Source: Campylobacter showae (GTDB taxonomy: Bacteria; Campylobacterota; Campylobacteria; Campylobacterales; Campylobacteraceae). From it: DNA of 64,000 nucleotides. The position numbers and the translations under genes are program-made. How positions within the stretch are numbered: position 1 is the stretch's first letter; each line of letters opens with the position of its first letter. A model generated the notes under the pieces. The model saw nothing but the letters and a program-made list of their open reading frames with translations. It was not told the DNA's origin and ran no database searches. This document shows, in pieces, positions 36,890-46,373 of the stretch. The DNA is taken from positions 248,001-312,000 of the forward strand of contig NZ_LR535679.1 of assembly GCF_900699785.1 (NCBI RefSeq), written 5' to 3'.

Positions 36890-36912
36890 ATAGCCCGCGT
36901 GATTCGGGCTAT
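36890..36912 (+). terminator. Hairpin after the cytochrome operon
   Basis: ATAGCCCG-CGTGATT-CGGGCTAT, 8-bp stem, 15 bases past the stop. The U-tract is weak. Confidence 0.6.
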
Positions 36913-37109
36913 CAAATTTAACTCTGCAGTGTATAAATTTAACTTCCAATATCTCCATGCTGTCTAAATTTGATGCTTACAGCGTAGCAAATTTAATAAC
37001 TGTTTAAAACAAATTTATGTATATTTTCTCTTTTACAAGCCCTCAAATTTGACGTAAATTCGAGCGTCAAATTTTATACATTTAAAACCGAAACCGCCGA
37101 AAGAGAAAA

Positions 37110-37832
37110 ATGGATAGAAATTTTAGTAAAGCAAGAACGCAAGGCATCCTCGGCGCAGTTTGCGTCCTGTGTGCGAGCGCGAGTTTTCTAGCGAGCGATC
37201 AGAGCCTGTTTTGGATCGTTCGCACGCTAGCGTGGCTGTTTGCGCTGACGTTTTTCCACTACGCGCTTATCCGCGCGCAGGAGCTGTCAAGCTCAAACGT
37301 CTTTACTATCTTTAAATACGCCTACAACGGCTTTTTAGCGGTGATCCTCTGCACGGTCGCGCTCTACGTTTTTGACGAAAATTATCTAAGCCTCATCTCC
37401 GACGTCATCATCCCGCTTGCCGTATTTGCCGTCTCTATCGCGTGGGTCGTCATAAATCTCAAACTCGCAAAAGCCTCAGGCTGCGCGCTTTTTAGCGTTT
37501 ATGCGTGGATGCTTGCCGCTAGCCTGGGCGCAAACTTCACCTACGGCATGCTAGAGGTCCTCTCGCCCGTCCTCATCGTCCCTATCGTCAAATTCGTGCC
37601 CCTTGCAAACGCGCTCTTTGATCTAGCAACCTCGGGCGTCTTGCTCGCGGCGTGGATCAGCGCGGAAAATTTCTCAAACGAGCAAAATGAAATCGAGATA
37701 AATTTAACCAAACAGCGCGGCGATAGGCTAAATTTAAACGCCCAAAGCGCAAACGAACCAAATTTTAGCACTCAACACGAGCGAGCGACGGAGCTCAAAT
37801 TTGACGCCGAGCAAATCAAAATAAATAGATAA
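37110..37832 (+). CDS. Membrane protein, cluster member 1
   Basis: 240 residues. About six helices in residues 1-185, then a 55-residue hydrophilic tail rich in Asn/Gln/Glu (LTKQRGDRLNLNAQSANEPN and so on) absent in its relatives. The motif VINLKLAKASGCALFSVYAW corresponds to the conserved segment of the next two genes and of 21149-21769. Unknown family. Starts with AAAGAG RBS. Confidence 0.7.
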   Translation: MDRNFSKARTQGILGAVCVLCASASFLASDQSLFWIVRTLAWLFALTFFHYALIRAQELSSSNVFTIFKYAYNGFLAVILCTVALYVFDENYLSLISDVIIPLAVFAVSIAWVVINLKLAKASGCALFSVYAWMLAASLGANFTYGMLEVLSPVLIVPIVKFVPLANALFDLATSGVLLAAWISAENFSNEQNEIEINLTKQRGDRLNLNAQSANEPNFSTQHERATELKFDAEQIKINR

Positions 37833-37853
37833 AATCTGCCCGAAAGGATAAAC

Positions 37854-38492
37854 ATGCAAGAGACATCATATAACCAAAAGGTTCTAAAAGAAGCCAAAAG
37901 GCAAGGCATAATATCATGCTGGTTTTTGCTAGCCAACTTTGCCGCATCGTTTTTGATAGCGGTTTACAAAGCCTTTACGCAACCGCATACTTTCGAGCAA
38001 CTGCAAAACTTAGAGCTAATAGATAGCGCAATCACCAACCTATCGGCGCTAGCAGCTACCGTTTATATGTGGCTTGCCCTTAAAAAGCTAGCCGAGATTT
38101 ATGATACCGATGTTTATGAAATCTTCATAAAAACCGTAATCATAGCCGTATTAGTGATTCTCCTCTCGATAGTGCTTAGCCTAAAAGGAATTACGCCAGG
38201 TATCAGTAAAGTCATTAGCTACGCATTGATAGGTCTTGCCGTATATTTTTTCATACTCTGGTTTAAGCTAAATTTTGGTCTGGCCAAAATTACGAAAAAC
38301 AAGCTTTTTAAGACTTACGTATTTTTCACTATCGCTAGCATCATCGTTGGAGCAACGATAAAAACTCTAGCAATGTTTGGCTTTTTTGGAGGGGGTCTAT
38401 ATATGTTAGCCGCGGCGTTAAGCATCGCGATACTCTACGTGCTACCGACTGCGTTTTATCTATACGCCTGGACTATGATAAAGGAGGAATAA
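37854..38492 (+). CDS. Membrane protein, cluster member 2
   Basis: 212 residues, about six helices. N-terminus NQKVLKEAKRQGIISCWFLLANFAA; family motif WFKLNFGLAKITKNKLFKTY near residue 140. CCGAAAGGA RBS. Followed after one base by member 3, so they are co-transcribed. Function unknown. Confidence 0.75.
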   Translation: MQETSYNQKVLKEAKRQGIISCWFLLANFAASFLIAVYKAFTQPHTFEQLQNLELIDSAITNLSALAATVYMWLALKKLAEIYDTDVYEIFIKTVIIAVLVILLSIVLSLKGITPGISKVISYALIGLAVYFFILWFKLNFGLAKITKNKLFKTYVFFTIASIIVGATIKTLAMFGFFGGGLYMLAAALSIAILYVLPTAFYLYAWTMIKEE

Positions 38493-38493
38493 G

Positions 38494-39105
38494 ATGAGAG
38501 AAAACGAACAAAATTTGACCGAAGATAAAGCCCAAATCATCGAAAAAGCAAAGCAAGAGGGAATGCTTTCGGCTTGTTTTATGTCTTTTACGGTTTTGGT
38601 GCTTTACGTTGAGGATTTTTTTCCGAAACTTCAAGAAAAGCATGGCTGGACGGCGATAAGCATACTTGCGCTCGTCTATCTTTACAAAGCGCTTAAAAAG
38701 CTCCAGCCTATGTGCGAGACTAACCTCATGCGGCCGTTTCACGCGTATTGGTTGCTAGGGATTGCTACGGCGGCGGCCCTGCTAGCCGGGATACTTTACG
38801 ATCCTATTTTTACGCTTTTGTTTCTTGTTTTACTTGTGGTTACGATGATTTTTTGGACGATTTTAAACTTTAGACTATCGCGCATCACGCAAAATCCGCT
38901 ATTTAAATTTCACTCCGTCATGCTCATAGTCTCTGTCGTATCTAGCTTCACGGTGCTTTTTCTAAAAGAAAGCCCGGGCTCCGTGCTTTACTTTACTACG
39001 CGGACGCCGCGATAACGGCGACGGCTCAAGCTCTGCTCGTGGGCGCATGGTGCGGCGTGGATGACGTGGAGGATGTTTAAATTTGGCTATAAAATGCGCG
39101 AGTAA
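38494..39105 (+). pseudogene. Membrane protein, cluster member 3, frameshifted near its end
   Basis: The frame from ATG 38494 (AAGGAGGAATAAG upstream) runs to a TAA at 39013-39015, 173 residues. It shares AKQEGMLSACFMSF with member 2 (AKRQGIISCWFLL) and the motif ILNFRLSRITQNPLF. The last helix is missing, but it is readable in another frame (YADAAITATAQALLVGAW) and then again in the original frame (AWMTWRMFKFGYKMRE, stop 39103-39105). A 5-bp tandem duplication (CTTTA twice, near 38987-38996) explains the first shift and a single-base change near 39050 the second. Either a real pseudogene, a switchable tail, or a sequencing error. Confidence 0.65.
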
Positions 39106-39391
39106 CGGCTCTGCGAGGCTTAAATTTGATCTGCCGAGCACCGGTGAAATTTGGCAAATTTGAGTTAAATTTTAGCCCCGTTCGGCTTTGTTAGATTTAT
39201 AGTAGCCACTCACAAATTTATTTTTATAAAATAGGCAAACGCCGATTTTACCGTCGTTCGCATCAAAAAGGCGCGGGTTTGGCTGCCCGCGTATAAATTT
39301 AACATCCGAGTCAAATTTGACTTATTTAGGCAAAATCTCGCGAGGCCGTTTGCCGCGCCGCACGTCAAATTTGACCCAAACTTGCCCTGCC

Positions 39392-40201
39392 CTATCCGTT
39401 CATCTTGGATAGCTTCTCGTTTTTGAGATTTGCCTCCATCTGGCGTATCTCATCCTCGCCGCTCCTTACGATGCCTTCGTCGCACTCAAAGTTTTTGGCG
39501 TCTATTTTTTTCGGATAATCGACGTTTGCCAGGATATGCCTAAAAAGGTTTATGCGAGCCTGCTTTTTGCTATCCGAGACGATGATCGTCCACGGACAAA
39601 ACGGCGTGTTTGAGGCTAGCAGCATGGAGTACTTGGCGATGGTGTACTGATCCCATAGCTCCTGGCTTTTTTCATCCACGGGCGAAATTTTAAACTGCTT
39701 GAGCGGGTCGGTGAGGCGCTCTTTGAAGCGCTTTTTTTGCTCCTCTTTTGAAACCGAGAGGTAAAATTTAAAAAAAATAATGCCCGAGTTTTTGATCATC
39801 TCCTCAAATTTAGGCACTTCGCGCAAAAACTCCTTGTGCTCTTCTTGCGTGCAAAAGCCCATCACCGGCTCCACGCCAGCGCGGTTGTACCACGAGCGGT
39901 CAAAGATCACGATCTCGCCGGCACTCGGCAAATGCGCGACGTAACGCTGGAAATACCACTGCGAGCGCTCGACGTCGCTTGGCTTTTCAAGCGCCACGAT
40001 GCGGCATCCGCGCGGATTTAGATGCTCGGTTAGGCGCTTTATCGAGCCGCCCTTACCCGCCGCGTCGCGCCCCTCGATGATGATGAGTACGCGCAGACCC
40101 TGCTCTTTTACGTGATTTTGAAATTTTAAAAGCTCGATTTGCAGCTTTCGAAGCTCGTGCTCGTAGTCGAATTTCACGCTATCTGTGCCGTTTTTACTCA
40201 C
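39392..40201 (-). CDS. ppk2: Polyphosphate kinase 2
   Basis: 269 residues, single PPK2 domain. Walker A IEGRDAAGKGGSIKR (about 42-56), lid and Walker B region IVIFDRSWYNRAGVEPVMGF (about 98-117), and the C-terminal PWTIIVSDSKKQARIN. Makes GTP or other nucleoside triphosphates from polyphosphate. Stands alone. Confidence 0.93.
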   Translation of the reverse strand: MSKNGTDSVKFDYEHELRKLQIELLKFQNHVKEQGLRVLIIIEGRDAAGKGGSIKRLTEHLNPRGCRIVALEKPSDVERSQWYFQRYVAHLPSAGEIVIFDRSWYNRAGVEPVMGFCTQEEHKEFLREVPKFEEMIKNSGIIFFKFYLSVSKEEQKKRFKERLTDPLKQFKISPVDEKSQELWDQYTIAKYSMLLASNTPFCPWTIIVSDSKKQARINLFRHILANVDYPKKIDAKNFECDEGIVRSGEDEIRQMEANLKNEKLSKMNG

Positions 40202-40339
40202 TCTAAACCTCCTTTGGGTATTTTTAAAATGTTACTATCAAATAATTAAAATTTAGCTAAAATACGCCTCTTAATTTAACATTTAACGCTGACTTTATGG
40301 GAGCTTGTGTAAAATACGACAAAAATTTCAAGGAATATT

Positions 40340-42220
40340 ATGATTTTTAGGATGATTTTTACGGCGATTCTGACTTGCTGCGCTATGTTTGCCGAACCGC
40401 TTTCGGTCAAAGAAGCCTTCGGCCTCACCGCGCACGCCGACGAGCAAAACGTCGAGTTTAGATTCGCCCCGGCGCCAAATATCCATGTCTATAAAGACAG
40501 CCTAGCAGCGAGCCTAGGCGATAAAATTTTAAACTCGCATCTAAACTTCCCAAAAGGCGAAATTTACGACGAACGCGAGGTTTATACGGGTAAATTTAGC
40601 CTTTTCGTACCGATAAATTTGCTAAAAGGGCTTAGTGGCGGCGAAAATTTCACTCTAAAGCTCGAATACCAAGGCTGCGCCAAAGACGGCATCTGCTACC
40701 AACCGCAAATACTCAAATTTAGCGTCAAAAAGGGTCTTGGCGGCTACTCCGTCGCGCAGATCATAGAGGCCGCCGAGCCTGATTTTGTAAGCTCGCAAGC
40801 CCCGCTTTCTGAGCAAGACTCCATCGCCGCAAGCCTTAGCAGCGCAAATTTCCTCCTCTCGCTCGCCACGTTTTTTGGCTACGGGTTGCTACTCTCGCTC
40901 ACGCCTTGCATCTTTCCGATGATCCCGATCCTATCATCTATCATCGTCTCAAAACAAGCTAGCAGCGCGCATGACGGCAAAAACAGTGCCGTAAATTTAA
41001 GTGCGTCAGACGCAAACTCGCACAAATTTGACAGCGACAACCAGCACGCTAAAAATGGCAACAGTAAAAACCCTCGCGCCACGAGCGGCTTTTCCCTCTC
41101 TCTTATCTACGTTTTTGCGATGGCGTGCGCCTACGCGGTCGCAGGCGTAGCGGCTAGCGTTTTTGGCTCGGGTGTACAAAGCGCGCTACAAACCCCGGCC
41201 GTACTGATCAGCTTTAGCCTCGTTTTCGTCGCGCTCGCGCTTTCGATGTTCGGACTTTACGAGCTTCAGATGCCGCTTGCTATGCAAAATGCGCTTAGCA
41301 AAAAAGCCCAAAGCAAAGGCGGCATAATCGGCGTTTTTGCGATGGGATTTTTATCCGCGCTCATCGCTAGCCCCTGCGTCGCCGCGCCTCTTGCGGGCGC
41401 GCTGCTTTATATCGCGCAGAGCGGAAACGCGCTGTTTGGCGGGCTTGCGCTCTTTACGATGGGGCTTGGCATGGGCGTGCCGCTACTGCTGATCGGGGCG
41501 AGCTCGGGTAAAATTTTGCCGCGACCGGGCGCGTGGATGGATAAAATCAAGACGCTTTTTGGCTTTATCATGCTGATAATGGCGGTTTGGCTGAGCGCAC
41601 GCGTGCTGGGCGCTATGGCGGAGCTACTACTTTACGGCGTCATCGGCGTGTTTGCTAGTGTATTTTTCGGAGCTTTTGATACGACAAGTAGCGAGCAAAG
41701 CGGCGGCAAAAAGCTACTAAAAGGTACGGCGCTGCTAGCCTTTATCTACTCCGTCTTGCTGATCGTAGGCTCGTTTTCGGGCGCAAAATCGGCGCTAAAT
41801 CCACTCGAGGGCTTTAAAAATACAGGCGGCGCAGGCGTAAATTTGAGTAAAAACGAGCCAAATTTTATCACAGTGTCAAATTTGACAGAGCTAGAAAATG
41901 CAATAAAAAGCTCGTCCAAACCTGTACTGATCGACTTTTATGCGACTTGGTGCGCTAGCTGCAACGAGCTTGACGAGATCACATTTAAAGACGAAGCCGT
42001 GCTTAATAAGTTAGCAAATTTCACTCTTTTGCGCATAGATGTGACAAAAAATAGTAATGACGATGCGCAGATAATGAGAAAATTCGGACTCATCGGACCG
42101 CCTGCAATCCTATTTTTCCGCACCAACAGCGACGCGCAAGATGAGCTAAAAAACGCGCGCCTCATCGGCTTTTATCCGCCCGAAAAATTTTTAGCCCATC
42201 TTGAAAAATTCGGGCTGTGA
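40340..42220 (+). CDS. dsbD: Thiol:disulfide interchange protein DsbD
   Basis: 626 residues. Signal peptide, then an N-terminal periplasmic domain with the Cys pair region YQGCAKDGICYQP (about 112-125), an eight-helix CcdA-type domain (LTPCIFPMIPILSSI and SPCVAAPLAGALLY), and a C-terminal thioredoxin domain with DFYATWCASCNELDE (about 532-546). Moves electrons from cytoplasmic thioredoxin to the periplasm. A 35-residue hydrophilic insertion in the first loop (SSAHDGKNSAVNLSASDANS and following) is unusual. Useful for the Cys-rich Sel1 protein and cytochromes in this window. Confidence 0.93.
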   Translation: MIFRMIFTAILTCCAMFAEPLSVKEAFGLTAHADEQNVEFRFAPAPNIHVYKDSLAASLGDKILNSHLNFPKGEIYDEREVYTGKFSLFVPINLLKGLSGGENFTLKLEYQGCAKDGICYQPQILKFSVKKGLGGYSVAQIIEAAEPDFVSSQAPLSEQDSIAASLSSANFLLSLATFFGYGLLLSLTPCIFPMIPILSSIIVSKQASSAHDGKNSAVNLSASDANSHKFDSDNQHAKNGNSKNPRATSGFSLSLIYVFAMACAYAVAGVAASVFGSGVQSALQTPAVLISFSLVFVALALSMFGLYELQMPLAMQNALSKKAQSKGGIIGVFAMGFLSALIASPCVAAPLAGALLYIAQSGNALFGGLALFTMGLGMGVPLLLIGASSGKILPRPGAWMDKIKTLFGFIMLIMAVWLSARVLGAMAELLLYGVIGVFASVFFGAFDTTSSEQSGGKKLLKGTALLAFIYSVLLIVGSFSGAKSALNPLEGFKNTGGAGVNLSKNEPNFITVSNLTELENAIKSSSKPVLIDFYATWCASCNELDEITFKDEAVLNKLANFTLLRIDVTKNSNDDAQIMRKFGLIGPPAILFFRTNSDAQDELKNARLIGFYPPEKFLAHLEKFGL

Positions 42221-42310
42221 AATTTGCGTGGCGATTTTTGCGGTTTTATTCTTAAAATTTGAGATAATTAAAGCTGATTTAAATTTCGCTCGCTATAATT
42301 TCGCCTATCG

Positions 42311-42385
42311 TTACCCTGTAGTTTAGTGGTAGAACTGCTGACTCTGGATCAGCTAACAGAGGTTCGAATCCTTTCAGGGTAACCA
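42311..42385 (+). tRNA. tRNA-Gln (CUG)
   Basis: 75 nt with encoded CCA. Acceptor TTACCCT pairs with AGGGTAA; anticodon stem GCTGA/TCAGC encloses loop CTCTGGA, anticodon CTG; T-arm AGAGG-TTCGAAT-CCTTT. A TATAAT lies at 42294-42299. Confidence 0.93.
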
Positions 42386-42544
42386 TCTAATCCTTTTAAA
42401 TCCCCAAAATACGGTACTATTGATTTTTGTTAAAACTATACCACCAACGCTCTATTACGCCACCGGTTGGCATAGTTAGGTGATTGCAGTATTAAAGCTT
42501 GGCATGGTAGAATTGTCTATCAAACTTTAAGCCTCTCGTCGACC

Positions 42545-42910
42545 CTACTCCGCCGTTTTTGAAAAGGTAAATATCTTTTTAAGTTTTACAAGCCCGAGCT
42601 TCACGCCGCTATACCTCATTATCTTTGCCATCTGCGTCCATCTAGGCTTTTCATAGCACGGATGCGGACACTTGCGGCAGCTTGGCTTAACATCGTGCGA
42701 ACAGGCCAAAAGCCGCTCGTGAGCGTAGAAAAACAGCTGTTCACACTCGGTGCAAAGCTGCGTTCGTACGCTATTATTTAAATTTTCGCCCTTATATGTT
42801 AGCTCCAAATCTATCTCTCGCTTCGGCTCTAGTGCGTGTTTATCAGTGCAATAAGTCTGCAAAAATTTCGCCAAAGTCGTGACCTGTTCGGTAAATTTCT
42901 CATTCGTCAT
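42545..42910 (-). CDS. YgbA-type (nitrous oxide-stimulated promoter family) protein
   Basis: 121 residues, with cysteine-rich motifs CTECEQLFFYAHERLLAC (about 53-70) and CRKCPHPCYEKPRW (about 78-91), then IMRYSGVKLGL. This matches the YgbA_NO family, whose genes respond to nitrosative stress in enterobacteria; molecular function is not known. The cysteines may bind Fe-S or zinc. The next gene (kdsB) is about 45 bases away. Confidence 0.85.
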   Translation of the reverse strand: MTNEKFTEQVTTLAKFLQTYCTDKHALEPKREIDLELTYKGENLNNSVRTQLCTECEQLFFYAHERLLACSHDVKPSCRKCPHPCYEKPRWTQMAKIMRYSGVKLGLVKLKKIFTFSKTAE

Positions 42911-42956
42911 GCATTTTTCCTTTGGGCAAATTTACCAAATTTCTGGGGTTTCGGCG

Positions 42957-43688
42957 TTAATCTAACTCAATGCCAAATTTCGCTCGCGCCCTTTGCAGAT
43001 CCTCCTCGCAGTCGATACCGATGCTGTCGCTTTGCACTTCGAGCATGAGGATTTTCTCGCCGTTTGATAGAGCGCGCAGTTGCTCGAGCTTTTCGGTATT
43101 TTCGAGAGTCGACGGCGCAAATGAGCAAAATCTTTTTAAATTTACCGCGCCGTAGCCGTAGATGCCCAGATGCGCCTTGTATGCGTCAAACGGTGTGCGG
43201 TCAAACGGGATGCGCGAGCGCGAGAAATAAAGCGCGTAGCCAGCGTCGTCGGTCACTACTTTGACCAGGTTTTTATCGTCCGCTAGCTCGCCGCCGACAA
43301 ATTTAAAACACGAAAACATAAATGCTCTCTCCGCGTTTTTCTCGCAAAATTCTCTAAATTTTACGATATTTTCAGGCTCGATAAAGGGCTCATCGGCCTG
43401 CACGTTTATGATGATTTCGCTATCTTTGACGCCGAGTATTCCCGCTGCTTCGTTGATACGGTCGGTTCCGCTTTGATGCGCCTGGCTCGTCATCACGGCT
43501 TTAAAGCCGAATTTTTGCGCGATCTCCGCCACGCCCTCGTCGTCTGCAGCGATCACGACCTCGTCAGCCGCGCTCACCCTGCGCGCTGTAGCGACAAACA
43601 TCGGTACGCCGTTTATTTCGCGTAAAATTTTATTAGGCATTCGCGTCGAGGCAAGCCTTGCAGGGATGATGATCATCGCTCGATCCAA
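42957..43688 (-). CDS. kdsB: 3-deoxy-manno-octulosonate cytidylyltransferase
   Basis: 243 residues. IIIPARLASTRMPNKIL at the N-terminus binds CTP, NVQADEPFIEP (about 95-105) carries a metal Asp, and YGYGAVNLKRF follows. Activates KDO for lipid A core. Overlaps thrC by 16 bases. Confidence 0.95.
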   Translation of the reverse strand: MDRAMIIIPARLASTRMPNKILREINGVPMFVATARRVSAADEVVIAADDEGVAEIAQKFGFKAVMTSQAHQSGTDRINEAAGILGVKDSEIIINVQADEPFIEPENIVKFREFCEKNAERAFMFSCFKFVGGELADDKNLVKVVTDDAGYALYFSRSRIPFDRTPFDAYKAHLGIYGYGAVNLKRFCSFAPSTLENTEKLEQLRALSNGEKILMLEVQSDSIGIDCEEDLQRARAKFGIELD

Positions 43689-45133
43689 GCTAAAATTTTA
43701 GCTTCTATATCGCTTTTTGCGGCGATTTCGTTGTGTACGGCGGCTTTTGCAAATAGCGATCTTATCGCGACGGGCACTTCGTCGTTAAACTCTGCCGCCA
43801 AGGCCTCGAGCCCGCTTTTTTCGTCTTTTAGAGTTTCGTTTTTTAGCGCCTTAAACATACTCGGAGCAAATTTGACCCAGTGCGCGGTCGACGTTATCAC
43901 GGCCTGGCGCATTAAATTTGCTGCTACTTTAAAGCACGTAGCCGTATGCGGATCGACTGCGACGTCTTTTGCCGCCCACTCTTTTATAAATTTCTCGCAC
44001 TCCTCGTCGCTACAGAAATCAGCGTCAAAGTCCTCTTTTAGCGCGTTTAGTTCGCTGCTTGAAAGCTCGTAAAAACCATCGCTCGCGAGTTTGTCCATCA
44101 GCTCTTTGGTTCTCACGGCGCCGAATTTATCAAAAAGCAACCTCTCGACGTTTGATGAGACCAGGATATCCATCGCAGGGCTGATCGTCTTAACCAAACT
44201 TTTGCCGCGCAGATCGTATCGCCCCTGCGTAAAAAACTCGGTCAGGATGTTGTTTGCGTTTGAGACGATTTTGATTTTGCCGATTTTCGCGCCCATTTTT
44301 TTGGCGTAGTATGCGCCTAGTGCGTTGCCGAAGTTGCCGCTAGGCACGACGATGTCAAACTCGCCCTTTAGCTCGCCCGTTTTTAGCAGATAAACGTAGG
44401 CATAAACGTGATAGATGATCTGAAATAAAATTCGGCCGAAATTTACCGAATTTGCCGCCGAGAGCGATAGTCCGGCAGCGCTTAGGCGCTCTTTAAATTT
44501 CTCGCTAGCCAGCAGGCTTTTTAGCGCGCGCTGCGCATCGTCGAAGTTGCCCTCGATGCCGATTACTTTGAGGTTTTCGGCGTCAGCGTTTATCATTTGT
44601 AGGCGCTGTACCTCGCTCGTGCCGTCTTTTGGGTAGAGGCAGACGACTTTGACGCCCGGCGCGTTCGCGAATGTCTCTAGCGTCGCAGGTCCCGTGTCGC
44701 CGCTAGTCGCGCACATTATGAGGTATTTTTCGCCTCTTTTTGCGGCCAGCTCGCTAAGTAGCGCGCCAAACGGCTGTAGCGCCATATCCTTAAACGCGCG
44801 GGTAGGCCCGTGATAAAGCTCGTTTATGTAGAGGTTTTCGCCGATTTTTCGCACCTGCACGGGATTTTGCGGATCGTCAAATCTCTCGTACCGCTTCACC
44901 GCCCGCTCAAACATCGCCGCATCCGCGTCAAATCCAAATTTCTCTATGATCTTTAGAGCGATTTGCGCGTATGTTAAATTTACCGCCTCTGCAAAGAAAT
45001 TTGCGTCCAGCTGCGGTAGCTGCGTCGGTGCGTATAGCCCGCCGTGAGCGGAGCTGGGGCTCAGTAGCGCCTGGATAAATTCCACACTTTTTAGGCTCTC
45101 GCCCTCGCTTGCTCTAGTTTGAAATAGCTTCAT
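43673..45133 (-). CDS. thrC: Threonine synthase
   Basis: 486 residues, PLP fold type II. The PLP Lys is in HGPTRAFKDMALQPFG (about 112), glycine-rich phosphate loop in MCATSGDTGPATLE and PSGNFGNALGAYYAKKMG. Converts O-phosphohomoserine to threonine. ATGA overlap with cutA. Confidence 0.95.
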   Translation of the reverse strand: MKLFQTRASEGESLKSVEFIQALLSPSSAHGGLYAPTQLPQLDANFFAEAVNLTYAQIALKIIEKFGFDADAAMFERAVKRYERFDDPQNPVQVRKIGENLYINELYHGPTRAFKDMALQPFGALLSELAAKRGEKYLIMCATSGDTGPATLETFANAPGVKVVCLYPKDGTSEVQRLQMINADAENLKVIGIEGNFDDAQRALKSLLASEKFKERLSAAGLSLSAANSVNFGRILFQIIYHVYAYVYLLKTGELKGEFDIVVPSGNFGNALGAYYAKKMGAKIGKIKIVSNANNILTEFFTQGRYDLRGKSLVKTISPAMDILVSSNVERLLFDKFGAVRTKELMDKLASDGFYELSSSELNALKEDFDADFCSDEECEKFIKEWAAKDVAVDPHTATCFKVAANLMRQAVITSTAHWVKFAPSMFKALKNETLKDEKSGLEALAAEFNDEVPVAIRSLFAKAAVHNEIAAKSDIEAKILAWIER

Positions 45134-45432
45134 TTACTTTCCTTTTTTATCCATTTTTTGTATTTTTTGCTAGCTTTATCCGCCTTAAAAGCGACTATCT
45201 CAGGCAGATCGTAGTCGTGATGTTTCGCGATAAATTTAGCGACTTTTTTAAATTTGACCGCGGTTTTTACGAGCAAAACCCGCTCCTTTTCATCCTTTAT
45301 CTCGCCGTCCCAAAAATAAACGCTATTTGCCTTAAAAACGCTGATGCAAGCGGCAAATTTAGCTTTTACGAGCTTTTTGGCTAGAGTTTTAGCCGCGGCC
45401 TTATCGGCGCAAGAAGTTAGTACGAATTTCAT
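45130..45432 (-). CDS. cutA: CutA-like divalent cation tolerance protein
   Basis: 100 residues, the normal length of the trimeric CutA family. TSCADKAAAKTLAKKLVKAKFAACI and VYFWDGEIKDEKERVLLVKT are the two family blocks. Bound metal and exact role are unclear. Coupled to thrC. Confidence 0.9.
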   Translation of the reverse strand: MKFVLTSCADKAAAKTLAKKLVKAKFAACISVFKANSVYFWDGEIKDEKERVLLVKTAVKFKKVAKFIAKHHDYDLPEIVAFKADKASKKYKKWIKKESK

Positions 45433-45458
45433 TAAAGCGTCCTAAAATTTTTAGGAGA

Positions 45459-46373
45459 TTATAGAATTTTCTCTTTGATAATTCGTTTAAATTTATCCGC
45501 CAGCGTCGTTTTTAGCGCGATAACGGAGAGCGGCAGGCCAAACTCCTCCATCTTTACGGCATCTTTTCGCGTAACCAAAAGGGAGGTCGCGCCGTAGCGG
45601 GTTAGGATTTCTACCAGCTCATCCCGCGAAAACGCGTAGTGATCGGGATATATCTCGCACCCGATGCAAAGGCTAAAATAAGGCTCCAGGCGCTGCGGAT
45701 TTGCGATAGCGGTGACCAAAACCATCTTTGGAGTCGGGTTTAAAATTTCGCTTGTGCGAGTAAAATCCTCGCCCTCTTTTACGACGTAGTCGGCTTTGGC
45801 GTAAAATTTGCTCGGGTAGCGATACGCGCCGCTAGGTAGGACGAAATCAAAATAAGGCTTTGAGGACGGGCGGATTAGGACGTTAAATTTTTTGATGTGA
45901 AATTTGCCAAAGCCATCATCGAGCAACACGTACTTTGTGCCTAAATTTAGGGCTTCTTTTATCGCGACGTCGCGGTTTTCGCTCACGATGACGTTTGCGT
46001 TTTTTACGCTTTTTGCGTACTCCATCGCCTCGTCGCCGCTAGCCGTGACGCCTACCAAAATTTCGCCCGAGATCGCGACCTTGACGAGGCCGCTTGAAGC
46101 TCTGCCGTAGCCTCGCAAAATAACGCAACCGCCCTCAAATTCGTTTAAGATAGCAATACCAAGCGGCGTCTTTCCGCTACCGCCTAGGGTTAAATTCCCG
46201 ATGCTGATAATCGGGATGCCAAAATCTAAAGCTTTGCTAAATTTCGCCTTTAAAATCACGCCCGCGCAGTAAAGCACGCTCAAGGGCAAAAGCGCTATAG
46301 CTAGGCACTTTTGCCACAGATTCGGAGCGTAAAAATACTCCTGCGCGAAGGCGTAAATTTTCCTTTTAAACAC
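45459..46373 (-). CDS. lpxK: Tetraacyldisaccharide 4'-kinase
   Basis: 304 residues. N-terminal membrane helix (about 24-42), P-loop IGNLTLGGSGKTPLGI (about 57-72), and YVLLDDGFGKF with the catalytic Asp region. Phosphorylates lipid A disaccharide at the inner membrane. Overlaps the DegT-family gene by 8 bases. Confidence 0.94.
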   Translation of the reverse strand: MFKRKIYAFAQEYFYAPNLWQKCLAIALLPLSVLYCAGVILKAKFSKALDFGIPIISIGNLTLGGSGKTPLGIAILNEFEGGCVILRGYGRASSGLVKVAISGEILVGVTASGDEAMEYAKSVKNANVIVSENRDVAIKEALNLGTKYVLLDDGFGKFHIKKFNVLIRPSSKPYFDFVLPSGAYRYPSKFYAKADYVVKEGEDFTRTSEILNPTPKMVLVTAIANPQRLEPYFSLCIGCEIYPDHYAFSRDELVEILTRYGATSLLVTRKDAVKMEEFGLPLSVIALKTTLADKFKRIIKEKIL

